Source: Sterolibacterium sp052034445 (GTDB lineage Bacteria > Pseudomonadota > Gammaproteobacteria > Burkholderiales > Rhodocyclaceae). From it: 7,812 nucleotides of DNA. Under the pieces are notes generated by a model. It was not told the origin of the DNA. It did not search any database and saw only the letters and a program-made list of their open reading frames with translations. Both the position numbers and the translations under genes were made by a program. This document shows positions 1 through 5,799 of the stretch, one piece after another. The DNA is taken from assembly GCA_052034445.1 (NCBI GenBank), contig JBPOIN010000182.1, positions 1 through 7,812 of the forward strand. The letters are read 5' to 3'. Numbering within the stretch: the stretch's first letter is position 1; the number at the start of each line of letters is the position of its first letter.

Positions 1-1382
1 AAATCCGACAGCATCGCCAGCGCCTGCGACTCCTCGTCGAGAAACAGGTCGGTGACCGAGGACGAGGCCAGCACGCGATACTCACGCGCATCGAACTGAC
101 GCGCCTCGCGCAATAATTCTCGCAAGATCTCGTAACAGATCGTGCGCGCCGTCTTGACCTCGCCGCGCCCACCGCAGGTCGGACAGGATTCGCACAGCAC
201 ATGGGCGAGGGATTCACGCGTGCGCTTGCGCGTCATTTCGACCAGCCCCAGGGCCGTGAAGCCATTCACCGTGATGCGCGTACGATCCAGCGCCAGCGCC
301 TTGTTGAGTTCGGCCAACACGGCTGCCTTGTGCTGGGCATTGTCCATGTCGATAAAGTCAGCGATGATGATGCCGCCCAGATTGCGCAACCGCAATTGCC
401 GCGCCATGATCTGAGCGGCCTCAAGGTTGGTTTTGAAGATGGTGTCGTCAAAGTTCCTCAGACCGACAAAGCCACCCGTGTTAACGTCGATGGTGGTCAT
501 CGCCTCGGTTTGATCGAAAATCAGATAGCCGCCGCTCTTAAGGTCGACACGACGCGCCAGCGCTTTCTGGATTTCGTCCTCGACGCCATGCTGATCAAAC
601 ATAGGCCGCTCGCCCGTGTAGTGCTCCAGCAAGCCGGCGACCTGCGGCATGTATTCATGGGCAAACGCCGACATCTTCTGGAAGTTCTCGCGCGAATCGA
701 TCATCACGCGCACGGTGTCGGGCGTCACGAGATCGCGCAACACGCGCTGTTCGAGACCCAGGTCGCGATGCAGCAGCGACGGGGCGCGCGCCACCTTGGC
801 GCGATTGCAGATTTCGGCCCACAGCCGACGCAGATAGGCGATATCGTTGGCCAGCTCGGCATCGCTGGCGCTGCTGGCCATGGTGCGCGCGATGAAACCG
901 CCGGTTTCCTCGGCCGGCACCAGCCCCTGGATGCGCGCGCGCAACTGCTCGCGCTCGGCCTCGCCCTCGATGCGCTGCGAAATCCCGACATGATGATCCT
1001 GCGCCAGATACACCAGCAGACGTCCGGCAATCGACATCTGGGTGGTCAGACGCGCACCCTTGGTGCCGATCGGGTCCTTGAGCACCTGGACCATGATGTT
1101 CTGCCCTTCGTGGAGCAGCTTCTCTATCGGCCTGGGCGGCTCGTCGCTATTGCGGTTGGTCCAGATATCGGCGACATGCAGGAAGGCCGTACGCTCGCGG
1201 CCGATATCCACGAACGCCGACTGCATGCCCGGCAAAACCCGCACGACCCGGCCATAGAACACATTGCCAACGATGCCGCAGCTGGCGCTGCGCTCGATGT
1301 GCAGTTCCTGCACGACGCCCTGCTGCATCAACGCGACACGCGTCTCCTGCGGCGTGAAATTGATCAGGAATTCTTCGCTCAT
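1..1382 (-). CDS. rng: Ribonuclease G (C-terminal end outside window)
   Basis: RNase E/G-family endoribonuclease that matures the 5' end of 16S rRNA and cleaves AU-rich single-stranded RNA in the cytoplasm. I read 460 codons with no stop. The family is usually about 485-490 residues, so roughly 25-30 C-terminal residues lie beyond position 1. The N-terminus (MSEEFLINFTPQETRVAL) matches the usual RNase G start, and no upstream in-frame start exists before a TAG at 1418-1416. An S1-like RNA-binding region begins around residue 38 (GNVFYGRVVRVLPGMQSAFV). Catalytic metal-binding Asp residues are D299 (in TTIDVNTGG) and D342 (in ADFIDM), 43 residues apart as in E. coli RNase E D303/D346. The zinc-link cysteines are C400 and C403 (CPTCGG). 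There is no RNase E-type C-terminal scaffold in the visible part. Upstream lies maf, the same neighbour as in E. coli (yhdE-rng). No Shine-Dalgarno is visible before the ATG, where an inverted repeat sits instead. Confidence 0.96.
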   Translation of the reverse strand, partial: MSEEFLINFTPQETRVALMQQGVVQELHIERSASCGIVGNVFYGRVVRVLPGMQSAFVDIGRERTAFLHVADIWTNRNSDEPPRPIEKLLHEGQNIMVQVLKDPIGTKGARLTTQMSIAGRLLVYLAQDHHVGISQRIEGEAEREQLRARIQGLVPAEETGGFIARTMASSASDAELANDIAYLRRLWAEICNRAKVARAPSLLHRDLGLEQRVLRDLVTPDTVRVMIDSRENFQKMSAFAHEYMPQVAGLLEHYTGERPMFDQHGVEDEIQKALARRVDLKSGGYLIFDQTEAMTTIDVNTGGFVGLRNFDDTIFKTNLEAAQIMARQLRLRNLGGIIIADFIDMDNAQHKAAVLAELNKALALDRTRITVNGFTALGLVEMTRKRTRESLAHVLCESCPTCGGRGEVKTARTICYEILRELLREARQFDAREYRVLASSSVTDLFLDEESQALAMLSD

Positions 1383-1393
1383 GGGATAGTAGG

Positions 1394-1454
1394 GACTGAG
1401 GACTGGGGGCTGAGGCTAGCACGGATTTTACTCCTCAGCCCTCAGTCCTCAACG
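1394..1454. repeat. Inverted repeat built of 7-base units in the maf-rng gap
   Basis: Arms 1398-1415 and 1433-1450 are reverse complements at 17 of 18 positions, separated by a 17-base loop (1416-1432). The mismatch pairs 1406 with 1442: it is G-U if the plus strand is transcribed and A-C on the rng-sense strand. Each arm is itself a degenerate heptamer series: GACTGAG, GACTGGG, GGCTGAG on the left (1394-1414) and CTCAGCC, CTCAGTC, CTCAACG on the right (1434-1454). In rng-sense RNA it forms a strong hairpin whose stem ends 15 bases before the rng ATG. There is no U-run after it, so it is not a standard intrinsic terminator. It could be a REP-like dispersed element, a minisatellite that folded back, or a 5' untranslated control structure; the sequence alone does not decide. 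Confidence 0.8.
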
Positions 1455-1455
1455 C

Positions 1456-2088
1456 TTAGATTGGATAACCTGCACGCCGCAGCAGCAACGCCGTCTCGCA
1501 CAACGGCAGCCCCATGATGCCGCTGTGCGAACCCTCGATGCCGGCGACAAACATCGCCGCATGCCCCTGTATCGCATACGCGCCAGCCTTGTCGAGCGGT
1601 TCACCGGTGCGGGCATAGCGATGAATTTCCTCCGGCTGCAAGGTGCGAAAAGTCACGGTGCTGATACTCAGCGCCTGCTCGATCTGCGCATCGCTGCCCA
1701 ATCCGCCTTGTACAAGAGCCACTGCGGTCAGCACTCGATGGCTGCGCCCGGAAAGGCGGGCCAGGATGGCCTCGGCATCGGCTTCGTCGCGTGGCTTGCC
1801 GATGATCTCGCCATCCAGATCGAGTGTCGTATCGGCGGCCAGCACCGGACGCGGTAACAAGTGTCGCGCAACCACCTGTTTGGCGCCATGCTGCGCCTTG
1901 ATCAGGGCAACCCGCGCCACATAATCCTGCGGCCTCTCGCCGGCCAGAATGGCTTCGCTGACCTCGACATCGGCGCGCTGCCCGGAACGGAACAGCAGCA
2001 ACTCGAAACGTACACCAATCTGATGCAGCAGCTCGCGCCGACGCGGACTGCTTGATGCAAGATAGATGCGTTGTTCGATCTGTGTCAT
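1456..2088 (-). CDS. maf: Maf-family nucleoside triphosphate pyrophosphatase (YhdE type by context)
   Basis: Cytoplasmic house-cleaning enzyme that hydrolyses non-canonical or excess nucleotides (dTTP/UTP for the YhdE subgroup) to the monophosphate and pyrophosphate. The YhdE assignment rests mainly on its place next to rng, as in E. coli; the YceF (m7GTP) type is not excluded. From the chosen start the protein is 210 residues, close to the usual length of about 195-205. Family motifs are ASSSPRRREL (11-20), AADTTLDLDGEIIGKPRD (84-101) with the catalytic Asp at D86, GEPLDKAGAYAIQG (162-175) and GSHSGIMGLPL (186-196). Two starts are possible. ATG at 2100 overlaps the rlmH stop as ATGA. ATG at 2088 has a GAGG six bases upstream and puts the conserved strand nearer the N-terminus, so I prefer 2088. 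The gene is probably translationally coupled to rlmH. Confidence 0.95.
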   Translation of the reverse strand: MTQIEQRIYLASSSPRRRELLHQIGVRFELLLFRSGQRADVEVSEAILAGERPQDYVARVALIKAQHGAKQVVARHLLPRPVLAADTTLDLDGEIIGKPRDEADAEAILARLSGRSHRVLTAVALVQGGLGSDAQIEQALSISTVTFRTLQPEEIHRYARTGEPLDKAGAYAIQGHAAMFVAGIEGSHSGIMGLPLCETALLLRRAGYPI

Positions 2089-2094
2089 GTACAA

Positions 2095-2098
2095 CCTC
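2095..2098 (-). promoter_or_regulatory. Ribosome binding site deciding the maf start
   Basis: GAGG on the minus strand, six bases (TTGTAC) before ATG 2088-2086. It shares bases with the rlmH stop codon (TGA, 2099-2097), so a ribosome ending rlmH sits on the maf binding site. The alternative ATG at 2100 has no comparable signal upstream. Confidence 0.55.
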
Positions 2099-2567
2099 AT
2101 TCACGGTGATAAGGATGGCCCTTGAGCAGGCTGCTGGCACGATACAACGCTTCGGCCAGCAACACGCGCACCAACGCATGCGGCAAGGTCAGGCTCGACA
2201 AGCGCAGGGTTTCGGCGGCTTCCTGCTTGAAGCCGGGATCGAGACCGTCCGGTCCGCCGATGCAGATCACCACGTCATCGCCACCGGCCAGCCACTTTTC
2301 CAGACGCTGGGCGAGATCCTGCGTCGTTAGATCGGCGCCATGTTCATCGAGTACCACGCGCCGACAGCGCCCCGGTAAAGCCGCGCGCAAGCGCGTCGCT
2401 TCGGCTACCATCATGGCAGACGGCGTCTTGCCGGTAGTCCGTGGCTCGGCCTTGACCTCCAGCAGTTCCATGGGCATTTCGCGCGGCATGCGCCGGGCAA
2501 ATTCCTGATAGCCCTCACTGACCCAGCCGGGCATGCGCGTACCGACGGCAAGGATGGTGATCTTCAT
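2097..2567 (-). CDS. rlmH: 23S rRNA pseudouridine(1915) N3-methyltransferase RlmH
   Basis: SPOUT-class methyltransferase that uses S-adenosylmethionine to methylate N3 of pseudouridine 1915 in helix 69 of 23S rRNA, acting late on the assembled 70S ribosome. It is 156 residues, against 155 in E. coli, and is similar along the whole length. The start MKITILAVGTRMPGWV matches the family's first strand and loop. The cofactor-binding glycine motif is IGGPDG (103-108). The knotted C-terminal region LTLPHALVRVLLAEALYRA (127-145) and the terminal HPYHRE, whose His and Tyr-rich tail forms part of the active site in the family, are intact. It lies 66 bases after rsfS and runs directly into maf. The rsfS-rlmH pairing is common in proteobacteria and links two ribosome-directed functions. 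Only a weak ribosome binding site is visible. Confidence 0.97.
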   Translation of the reverse strand: MKITILAVGTRMPGWVSEGYQEFARRMPREMPMELLEVKAEPRTTGKTPSAMMVAEATRLRAALPGRCRRVVLDEHGADLTTQDLAQRLEKWLAGGDDVVICIGGPDGLDPGFKQEAAETLRLSSLTLPHALVRVLLAEALYRASSLLKGHPYHRE

Positions 2568-2633
2568 GCGCGACCGTCAAGCAATCCTGAGCGGCGCACG
2601 CGGATGGCCCTCATGCAGTAGCCGGGCGCCGAC

Positions 2634-3014
2634 TCAGGTCGCCTCACGTTCGGCATCAGCAGCGGCATCACTGGTCTTTTTCGCGCGCTTGGGCTTGGCC
2701 TGCCAGAGTTCTTCAAGATTGTAATGATTGCGCACGGCGGGCTGCATGACATGCACAACGATACTGCCGAGATCGACCAGCACCCACTCGCCGACATCCT
2801 CGCCTTCCATGCCCAGCACATCGCCACCGGCTTCCTTGACCTTGTCGTGCACATTCTGCGCCAGCGATTTGACCTGCCGTGTCGAATCGGCGCTGGCAAT
2901 CACGATGCGTTCGAACATCGAGGTCAGCTTGGTCGTGTTGATCACTTCGATGTCGCGACCCTTGATGTCTTCGAGGGCGTCGACAACGATTTTCTGCAGT
3001 TTACGAATGTCCAT
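2634..3014 (-). CDS. rsfS: Ribosomal silencing factor RsfS (YbeB/Iojap family)
   Basis: Binds ribosomal protein uL14 on the 50S subunit and blocks joining to 30S, lowering translation during starvation or stationary phase. From ATG 3014 it is 126 residues. The core (about 1-104) follows the family: LQKIVVDALEDIKGRDI (6-22), SADSTRQVKSLA (41-52), LGMEGEDVGEWVLVDLG (67-83) and VVHVMQP (86-92). E. coli RsfS is 105 residues; the extra 20 or so here are a Lys/Ala/Glu-rich tail (KPKRAKKTSDAAADAEREAT region) that is probably disordered. I reject the in-frame start at 3092 because it would overlap nadD by 92 bases and adds no family sequence. At 3014 the overlap with the nadD end is 14 bases, suggesting coupled translation. 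Residue 84 is Ser where E. coli RsfS has Asp (LGD-VIVHVM). Confidence 0.96.
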   Translation of the reverse strand: MDIRKLQKIVVDALEDIKGRDIEVINTTKLTSMFERIVIASADSTRQVKSLAQNVHDKVKEAGGDVLGMEGEDVGEWVLVDLGSIVVHVMQPAVRNHYNLEELWQAKPKRAKKTSDAAADAEREAT

Positions 3015-3699
3015 TAGGCGTGCTTTGCGAGGAGTAGAGCTGGTGGGCGCGAATATAGTCGAGAACCGGATCGGGGAGCAAATAACGCACACTGCCGCCG
3101 GTGGCCAATGTAGCGCGCAATTGGGTCGCCGAAATGTCCAGTGGAGTCAACGCAAACGGCAGAATGCGCCCGGCAGGAGCCGCCTGCAACTCAGGCGCAC
3201 TCTGCGCGATACGCTGCGTAAATTCTGCAGCCAGCACTGGCCGCATATGTTCCACGTCAAGCGTGGCGCCGGGCCGCGTCGCCACGCCGAGATGCGCCAG
3301 GGCAAACAGCTCCTGCCAGCAATACCAGGTGTCGAGCGCCAGAAATGCATCGGCGCCGAGCAACAATACCAGCGGTTGCTGGCCATACTCGGCACGCAAG
3401 CGCCGCAGGGTTGGCACTGTGTAGCTGGGTTGCGCATGCGCCAGCGCGCTGTCCACCTCGGTCGCATCGACCCTGAAACCGGGATTGCCGGCCGTCGCCA
3501 GGCGCACCATTTGCAACCGGTGTTGCGCCGCCGCACGGGGAGCCCGGCGATGCGCAGGCTGCCCGGCCGGAATCCACAGCACCTTGCTCAATCCCAGCGC
3601 CAGTCGCGCCTCTTCGGCCAGTCGCAGATGGCCATGATGCACGGGATCGAAGGTGCCGCCGAGAATTCCGAGCGGAGCGCAATCAGGCATGGTCTGCAT
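3001..3699 (-). CDS. nadD: Nicotinate-nucleotide adenylyltransferase NadD
   Basis: Transfers AMP from ATP to nicotinate mononucleotide, giving deamido-NAD, in the de novo and salvage routes to NAD in the cytoplasm. The 232-residue product is slightly longer than the usual 210-220. The nucleotidyltransferase signature GGTFDPVHHGH spans 14-24. Further family motifs are GQPAHR (46-51, in place of the common PPHK loop), SYTVPTL (92-98), LGADAFLALDTWYCWQEL (114-131), ATRPG (140-144) and the C-terminal ISATQLR (189-195) followed by YLLPDPVLDYI (206-216). The ATP-loop motif is usually ISST-x-(I/V)-R, so this is a mild variant. Start at 3699 overlaps the upstream membrane-protein gene by 17 bases; the next ATG at 3690 would shorten the overlap to 8 and is equally possible. 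The gene leads into rsfS, a standard bacterial pair. Confidence 0.97.
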   Translation of the reverse strand: MQTMPDCAPLGILGGTFDPVHHGHLRLAEEARLALGLSKVLWIPAGQPAHRRAPRAAAQHRLQMVRLATAGNPGFRVDATEVDSALAHAQPSYTVPTLRRLRAEYGQQPLVLLLGADAFLALDTWYCWQELFALAHLGVATRPGATLDVEHMRPVLAAEFTQRIAQSAPELQAAPAGRILPFALTPLDISATQLRATLATGGSVRYLLPDPVLDYIRAHQLYSSQSTPNGHS

Positions 3700-4477
3700 C
3701 GGAGTCAGCCGCCGGCAACTGGAACACGTCGCGATAACTCAGGTAAGTACACGTCATCGCTACGGGGGCCAGCACCAGCAACAGCAATACGCGTAATGCA
3801 GCCGCGGCGATTTCGAGCAGGGATGCGGAGACCATGCTGCACAGCACCAGCACCAGCCCTGGCAGGAACACGCCGACCCAGAGCAGTGACAAGCCATACA
3901 CCAGGAATGCGCGCCAGTTGCGCCAGATCGCGACAAGGCTGAAAAATACCGATTTCAGCGCGGGAATCCCATCCCATGCGGTCAGCAACGGCGCGAACCA
4001 GAAGGTCAGCATCACGGGCAGAGCAATCGACAGCAAACGCACGACATACCAGACGAGTTCTTCCGCTTGGGTTTCTGTGATCGTCGCGCCTTCCTTGAGT
4101 TCCCCGATAGCCTGCAGGTTGCCGCCGGGCAACCATTGATCCGCCAGCACCACCAGCAGCGTTCCCAGCAGATGCAAACCGCCCAGACGCAACAGGGAAA
4201 CACGCTGGGAGCGCAAGCCATGTCCCAGGGCAGTTAGCGGTGCCGGGCGCAGATTCTCGTCAATCGTGCGACAACCGTTGGCAACCAGAACCGTCAGGAA
4301 CGGCAACAAGAATGGCAGCAGAACCTGACCGATCGGCTGGATCAGGCTCACGGTAAACGAGAGCAGCAGATAAACGAAAGTCAGCATGGTCAGCAACGGC
4401 GGGTTGCTACGGTACAGGCGAAACCCGGCCATAAGCCAGAAAGCGCCGCGCGCGGCTGGAAGAATACGGGTCTGCAT
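3683..4477 (-). CDS. Polytopic membrane protein, BPSS1780-like (copy A)
   Basis: Predicted inner-membrane protein of 264 residues with about six hydrophobic segments (roughly 28-46, 50-68, 94-113, 144-165, 188-214, 220-246). No catalytic motif is seen and I do not know its function. It shares four collinear motifs with the gene just upstream: GFRLYRSNP (18-26), GCRTIDEN (68-75), FAPLLTAWDGIPALKS (161-176) with FLVYGL (191-196), and YLSYRDVF (245-252). It is therefore a diverged paralogue, although it lacks the Pro-rich N-terminal head of that protein. The family name is recalled from betaproteobacterial annotation and rests on general resemblance. It starts six bases after the upstream gene's stop and overlaps nadD at its end, so it is almost certainly co-transcribed with both. 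No clear Shine-Dalgarno is present, so coupling to the upstream gene is likely. Confidence 0.85.
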   Translation of the reverse strand: MQTRILPAARGAFWLMAGFRLYRSNPPLLTMLTFVYLLLSFTVSLIQPIGQVLLPFLLPFLTVLVANGCRTIDENLRPAPLTALGHGLRSQRVSLLRLGGLHLLGTLLVVLADQWLPGGNLQAIGELKEGATITETQAEELVWYVVRLLSIALPVMLTFWFAPLLTAWDGIPALKSVFFSLVAIWRNWRAFLVYGLSLLWVGVFLPGLVLVLCSMVSASLLEIAAAALRVLLLLVLAPVAMTCTYLSYRDVFQLPAADSDADHA

Positions 4478-4483
4478 GGCTTG

Positions 4484-5320
4484 TCAGAGGCTGGGAATAG
4501 ACGTTGTGGGAGGTGAAACCACCGGCGGCGCCGATTCGATCCAGCTGAAGATATCGACATACGCAGCATACAAAGCGCCAATCAGGACGGGAATCACAAC
4601 CAGCAGGGCAAGACCAAAGGTCAACGGCACGAGCATCAACAACATCAGACTCAACAGGCCGAGGACCAGAAACGGCCACTGGTTCTTCCAGCTGCCGCGA
4701 AAACTTGTCGTAACCGCCGACACGGCGTCCATGCTGTCGAAGATCGCCAGCGCCGGTGCAAAGCTCAGGGCCATCGCCAGCGGAATCAGCAGCAGCACGC
4801 CGAGCAGCATGGCCAGCAGCATGCCGCCGAGCGTGGCCAGCAAGGTCGCCAGAAGCGCGGCCGGGTCGCCGCCCACCAGCAGGGCGCCAAACACGCCCGA
4901 AAATGCCGCGCCCCCCGTAAGCATCATGATGAACGCGCCAATCAGCAGATGGCCAACCAGCGACAATGCGCCGATCGTCACTAGACTCGCAGTATTGCAC
5001 TGAAAGCCGGCCAACAGATGCTCAAACCGCAACGCCATGCCCTGATCGAGCGCCCGGCAGCCGAACATGAGACCGGCGAACGCCACCGGCATGAAGAAGG
5101 TCAGCGCAAGATGGCCGAATACCGGCACGGCGCTGCAGATGCCCGTCAGCACCAACAGCAGCACGCTCATGCCGACCCAGATGGCTGGCGCCGCCATGAA
5201 CAGCTGCCAGCCGCGGCCAAGCCAGCGCGTCGCACGTTCTGCCGGCAAGCGACGGATCAATGGTACGGCTGCAGGCAAACCGGGGCGCGACCCGAACGGC
5301 GGCGGGGCAGAATCAGCCAT
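4484..5320 (-). CDS. Polytopic membrane protein, BPSS1780-like (copy B)
   Basis: Predicted inner-membrane protein of 278 residues. A Pro-rich soluble head (residues 1-20) is followed by the motif GWQLFMAAP (37-45) and then hydrophobic segments at about 46-64, 67-86, 112-134, 155-190 (probably two), 215-235 and 236-256. Other landmarks are GCRALDQG (87-94) before a cytosolic-looking stretch, FAPALAIFDSMDAVSA (187-202), SWKNQWPFLVLGL (210-222), YAAYVDIF (251-258) and a Pro/Ser-rich tail. This arrangement resembles betaproteobacterial BPSS1780-family membrane proteins, whose function is not known to me. The downstream neighbour is a diverged copy with the same motif order. The start at 5320 lies 19 bases after the DUF2782 gene, so the two are probably in one transcript. 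An unrelated transporter subunit is unlikely, as no ATPase or substrate-binding partner is adjacent. Confidence 0.87.
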   Translation of the reverse strand: MADSAPPPFGSRPGLPAAVPLIRRLPAERATRWLGRGWQLFMAAPAIWVGMSVLLLVLTGICSAVPVFGHLALTFFMPVAFAGLMFGCRALDQGMALRFEHLLAGFQCNTASLVTIGALSLVGHLLIGAFIMMLTGGAAFSGVFGALLVGGDPAALLATLLATLGGMLLAMLLGVLLLIPLAMALSFAPALAIFDSMDAVSAVTTSFRGSWKNQWPFLVLGLLSLMLLMLVPLTFGLALLVVIPVLIGALYAAYVDIFSWIESAPPVVSPPTTSIPSL

Positions 5321-5339
5321 GTTTTGCCGGCCGCATGGC

Positions 5340-5717
5340 TCAGAACGTGCCTATCACCCACATCGGCACGCGCAGATGCGTGTCGATTTCCTGCCGCGAC
5401 ATGACGCCATCGCCCTTCTCGTCGAGCAGATAGTAGGGCACGCCATGCGCCGGGGTGACCTTGAGCATGTAAAGTTTGCCATTCATGCGGTACTCTTCAA
5501 CGCGATCGTCGCCACGCTTGACGATCGTGACCTGCGGCTCCAGCCCCGCATCAAGCGCCATCCCGGCGGGTGGTGGCGGCGGTTCGGGCAAGGGCTGCAG
5601 ATCGGCCGGCAACTTCTGCGCGGCAGCCGGCAGCGCCGTGAGAACGGCAAACAACAGCGCAAAGCGCGTGAGCGGCGCAGCAAGAGACGAAACGCGAGTC
5701 GAACAATTCCGGCGCAT
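5340..5717 (-). CDS. Exported DUF2782 family protein with EF-hand-like loop
   Basis: Small 125-residue protein of unknown function, probably periplasmic. It has an N-terminal signal peptide: basic start (R2, R3, R9), hydrophobic stretch about 13-29, and a likely signal-peptidase-I cut after LPAAA at residue 33. A Pro-rich linker (EPPPPP, 45-50) leads to the conserved DUF2782 core EPQVTIVKRGDDRVEEYRMN (60-79), LYMLKVTPAHGVPYYLLD (82-99) and the end VPMWVIGTF (117-125). Residues 99-110 (DEKGDGVMSRQE) have the spacing of a calcium-binding EF-hand loop. In betaproteobacteria this family often sits near polA and thrB; polA is close here but thrB is not in the window. A TAGGAA ribosome binding site stands five bases before the ATG, one of the better ones here, so this may be the first gene of the block. 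Confidence 0.9.
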   Translation of the reverse strand: MRRNCSTRVSSLAAPLTRFALLFAVLTALPAAAQKLPADLQPLPEPPPPPAGMALDAGLEPQVTIVKRGDDRVEEYRMNGKLYMLKVTPAHGVPYYLLDEKGDGVMSRQEIDTHLRVPMWVIGTF

Positions 5718-5722
5718 GAAAA

Positions 5723-5728
5723 TTCCTA
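5723..5728 (-). promoter_or_regulatory. Ribosome binding site of the DUF2782 gene
   Basis: TAGGAA on the minus strand, five bases before ATG 5717-5715. It supports this start, which is also the one that gives a complete signal peptide. Confidence 0.55.
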
Positions 5729-5736
5729 GGTTTGAT

Positions 5737-5771
5737 GGTTGGCCAAGCCGGCCGGCATGGATTTGCCAACC
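5737..5771. repeat. Short inverted repeat between the LOG and DUF2782 genes
   Basis: A perfect 7-base arm pair, GGTTGGC (5737-5743) and GCCAACC (5765-5771), encloses a 21-base loop containing the self-complementary GCCGGCCGGC. It sits in the 82-base gap before the DUF2782 start. With no T-run on either strand it is not a typical intrinsic terminator. It could weakly separate the two transcripts or be chance in GC-rich DNA. Confidence 0.35.
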
Positions 5772-5799
5772 GCGCTGCCGACCGAAAGACGCCAGTTTA

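Noticed and set aside
1394..1454. Intrinsic terminator after maf
   Set aside because: The stem is long and GC-rich, but no U-run follows on the rng-sense strand.
201..1517. Long plus-strand open frame of 438 codons opposite rng
   Set aside because: It is antisense to a clear RNase G reading frame with all catalytic residues, has a His/Arg/Gln-rich composition typical of a shadow frame, and matches no family I recognise.
2634..3092. Longer rsfS start at 3092
   Set aside because: The added 26 residues lie within the nadD C-terminal coding region and do not look like RsfS, whereas the 3014 start gives the family's normal N-terminus.
2728..3942. Plus-strand open frame of 404 codons opposite rsfS and nadD
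   Set aside because: It crosses three well-supported minus-strand genes, is Arg/Ser/Gln-rich, and shows no domain; it is an artefact of GC-rich codon bias.
3001..5320. A novel defence or secretion system around the membrane-protein pair
   Set aside because: The neighbours are housekeeping genes, and no ATPase, nuclease, toxin-antitoxin or secretion component is present; composition does not change across the region.
5737..5771. Intrinsic terminator of the LOG gene
   Set aside because: The stem is only seven bases with a 21-base loop and no T-run; kept only as a low-confidence inverted repeat.
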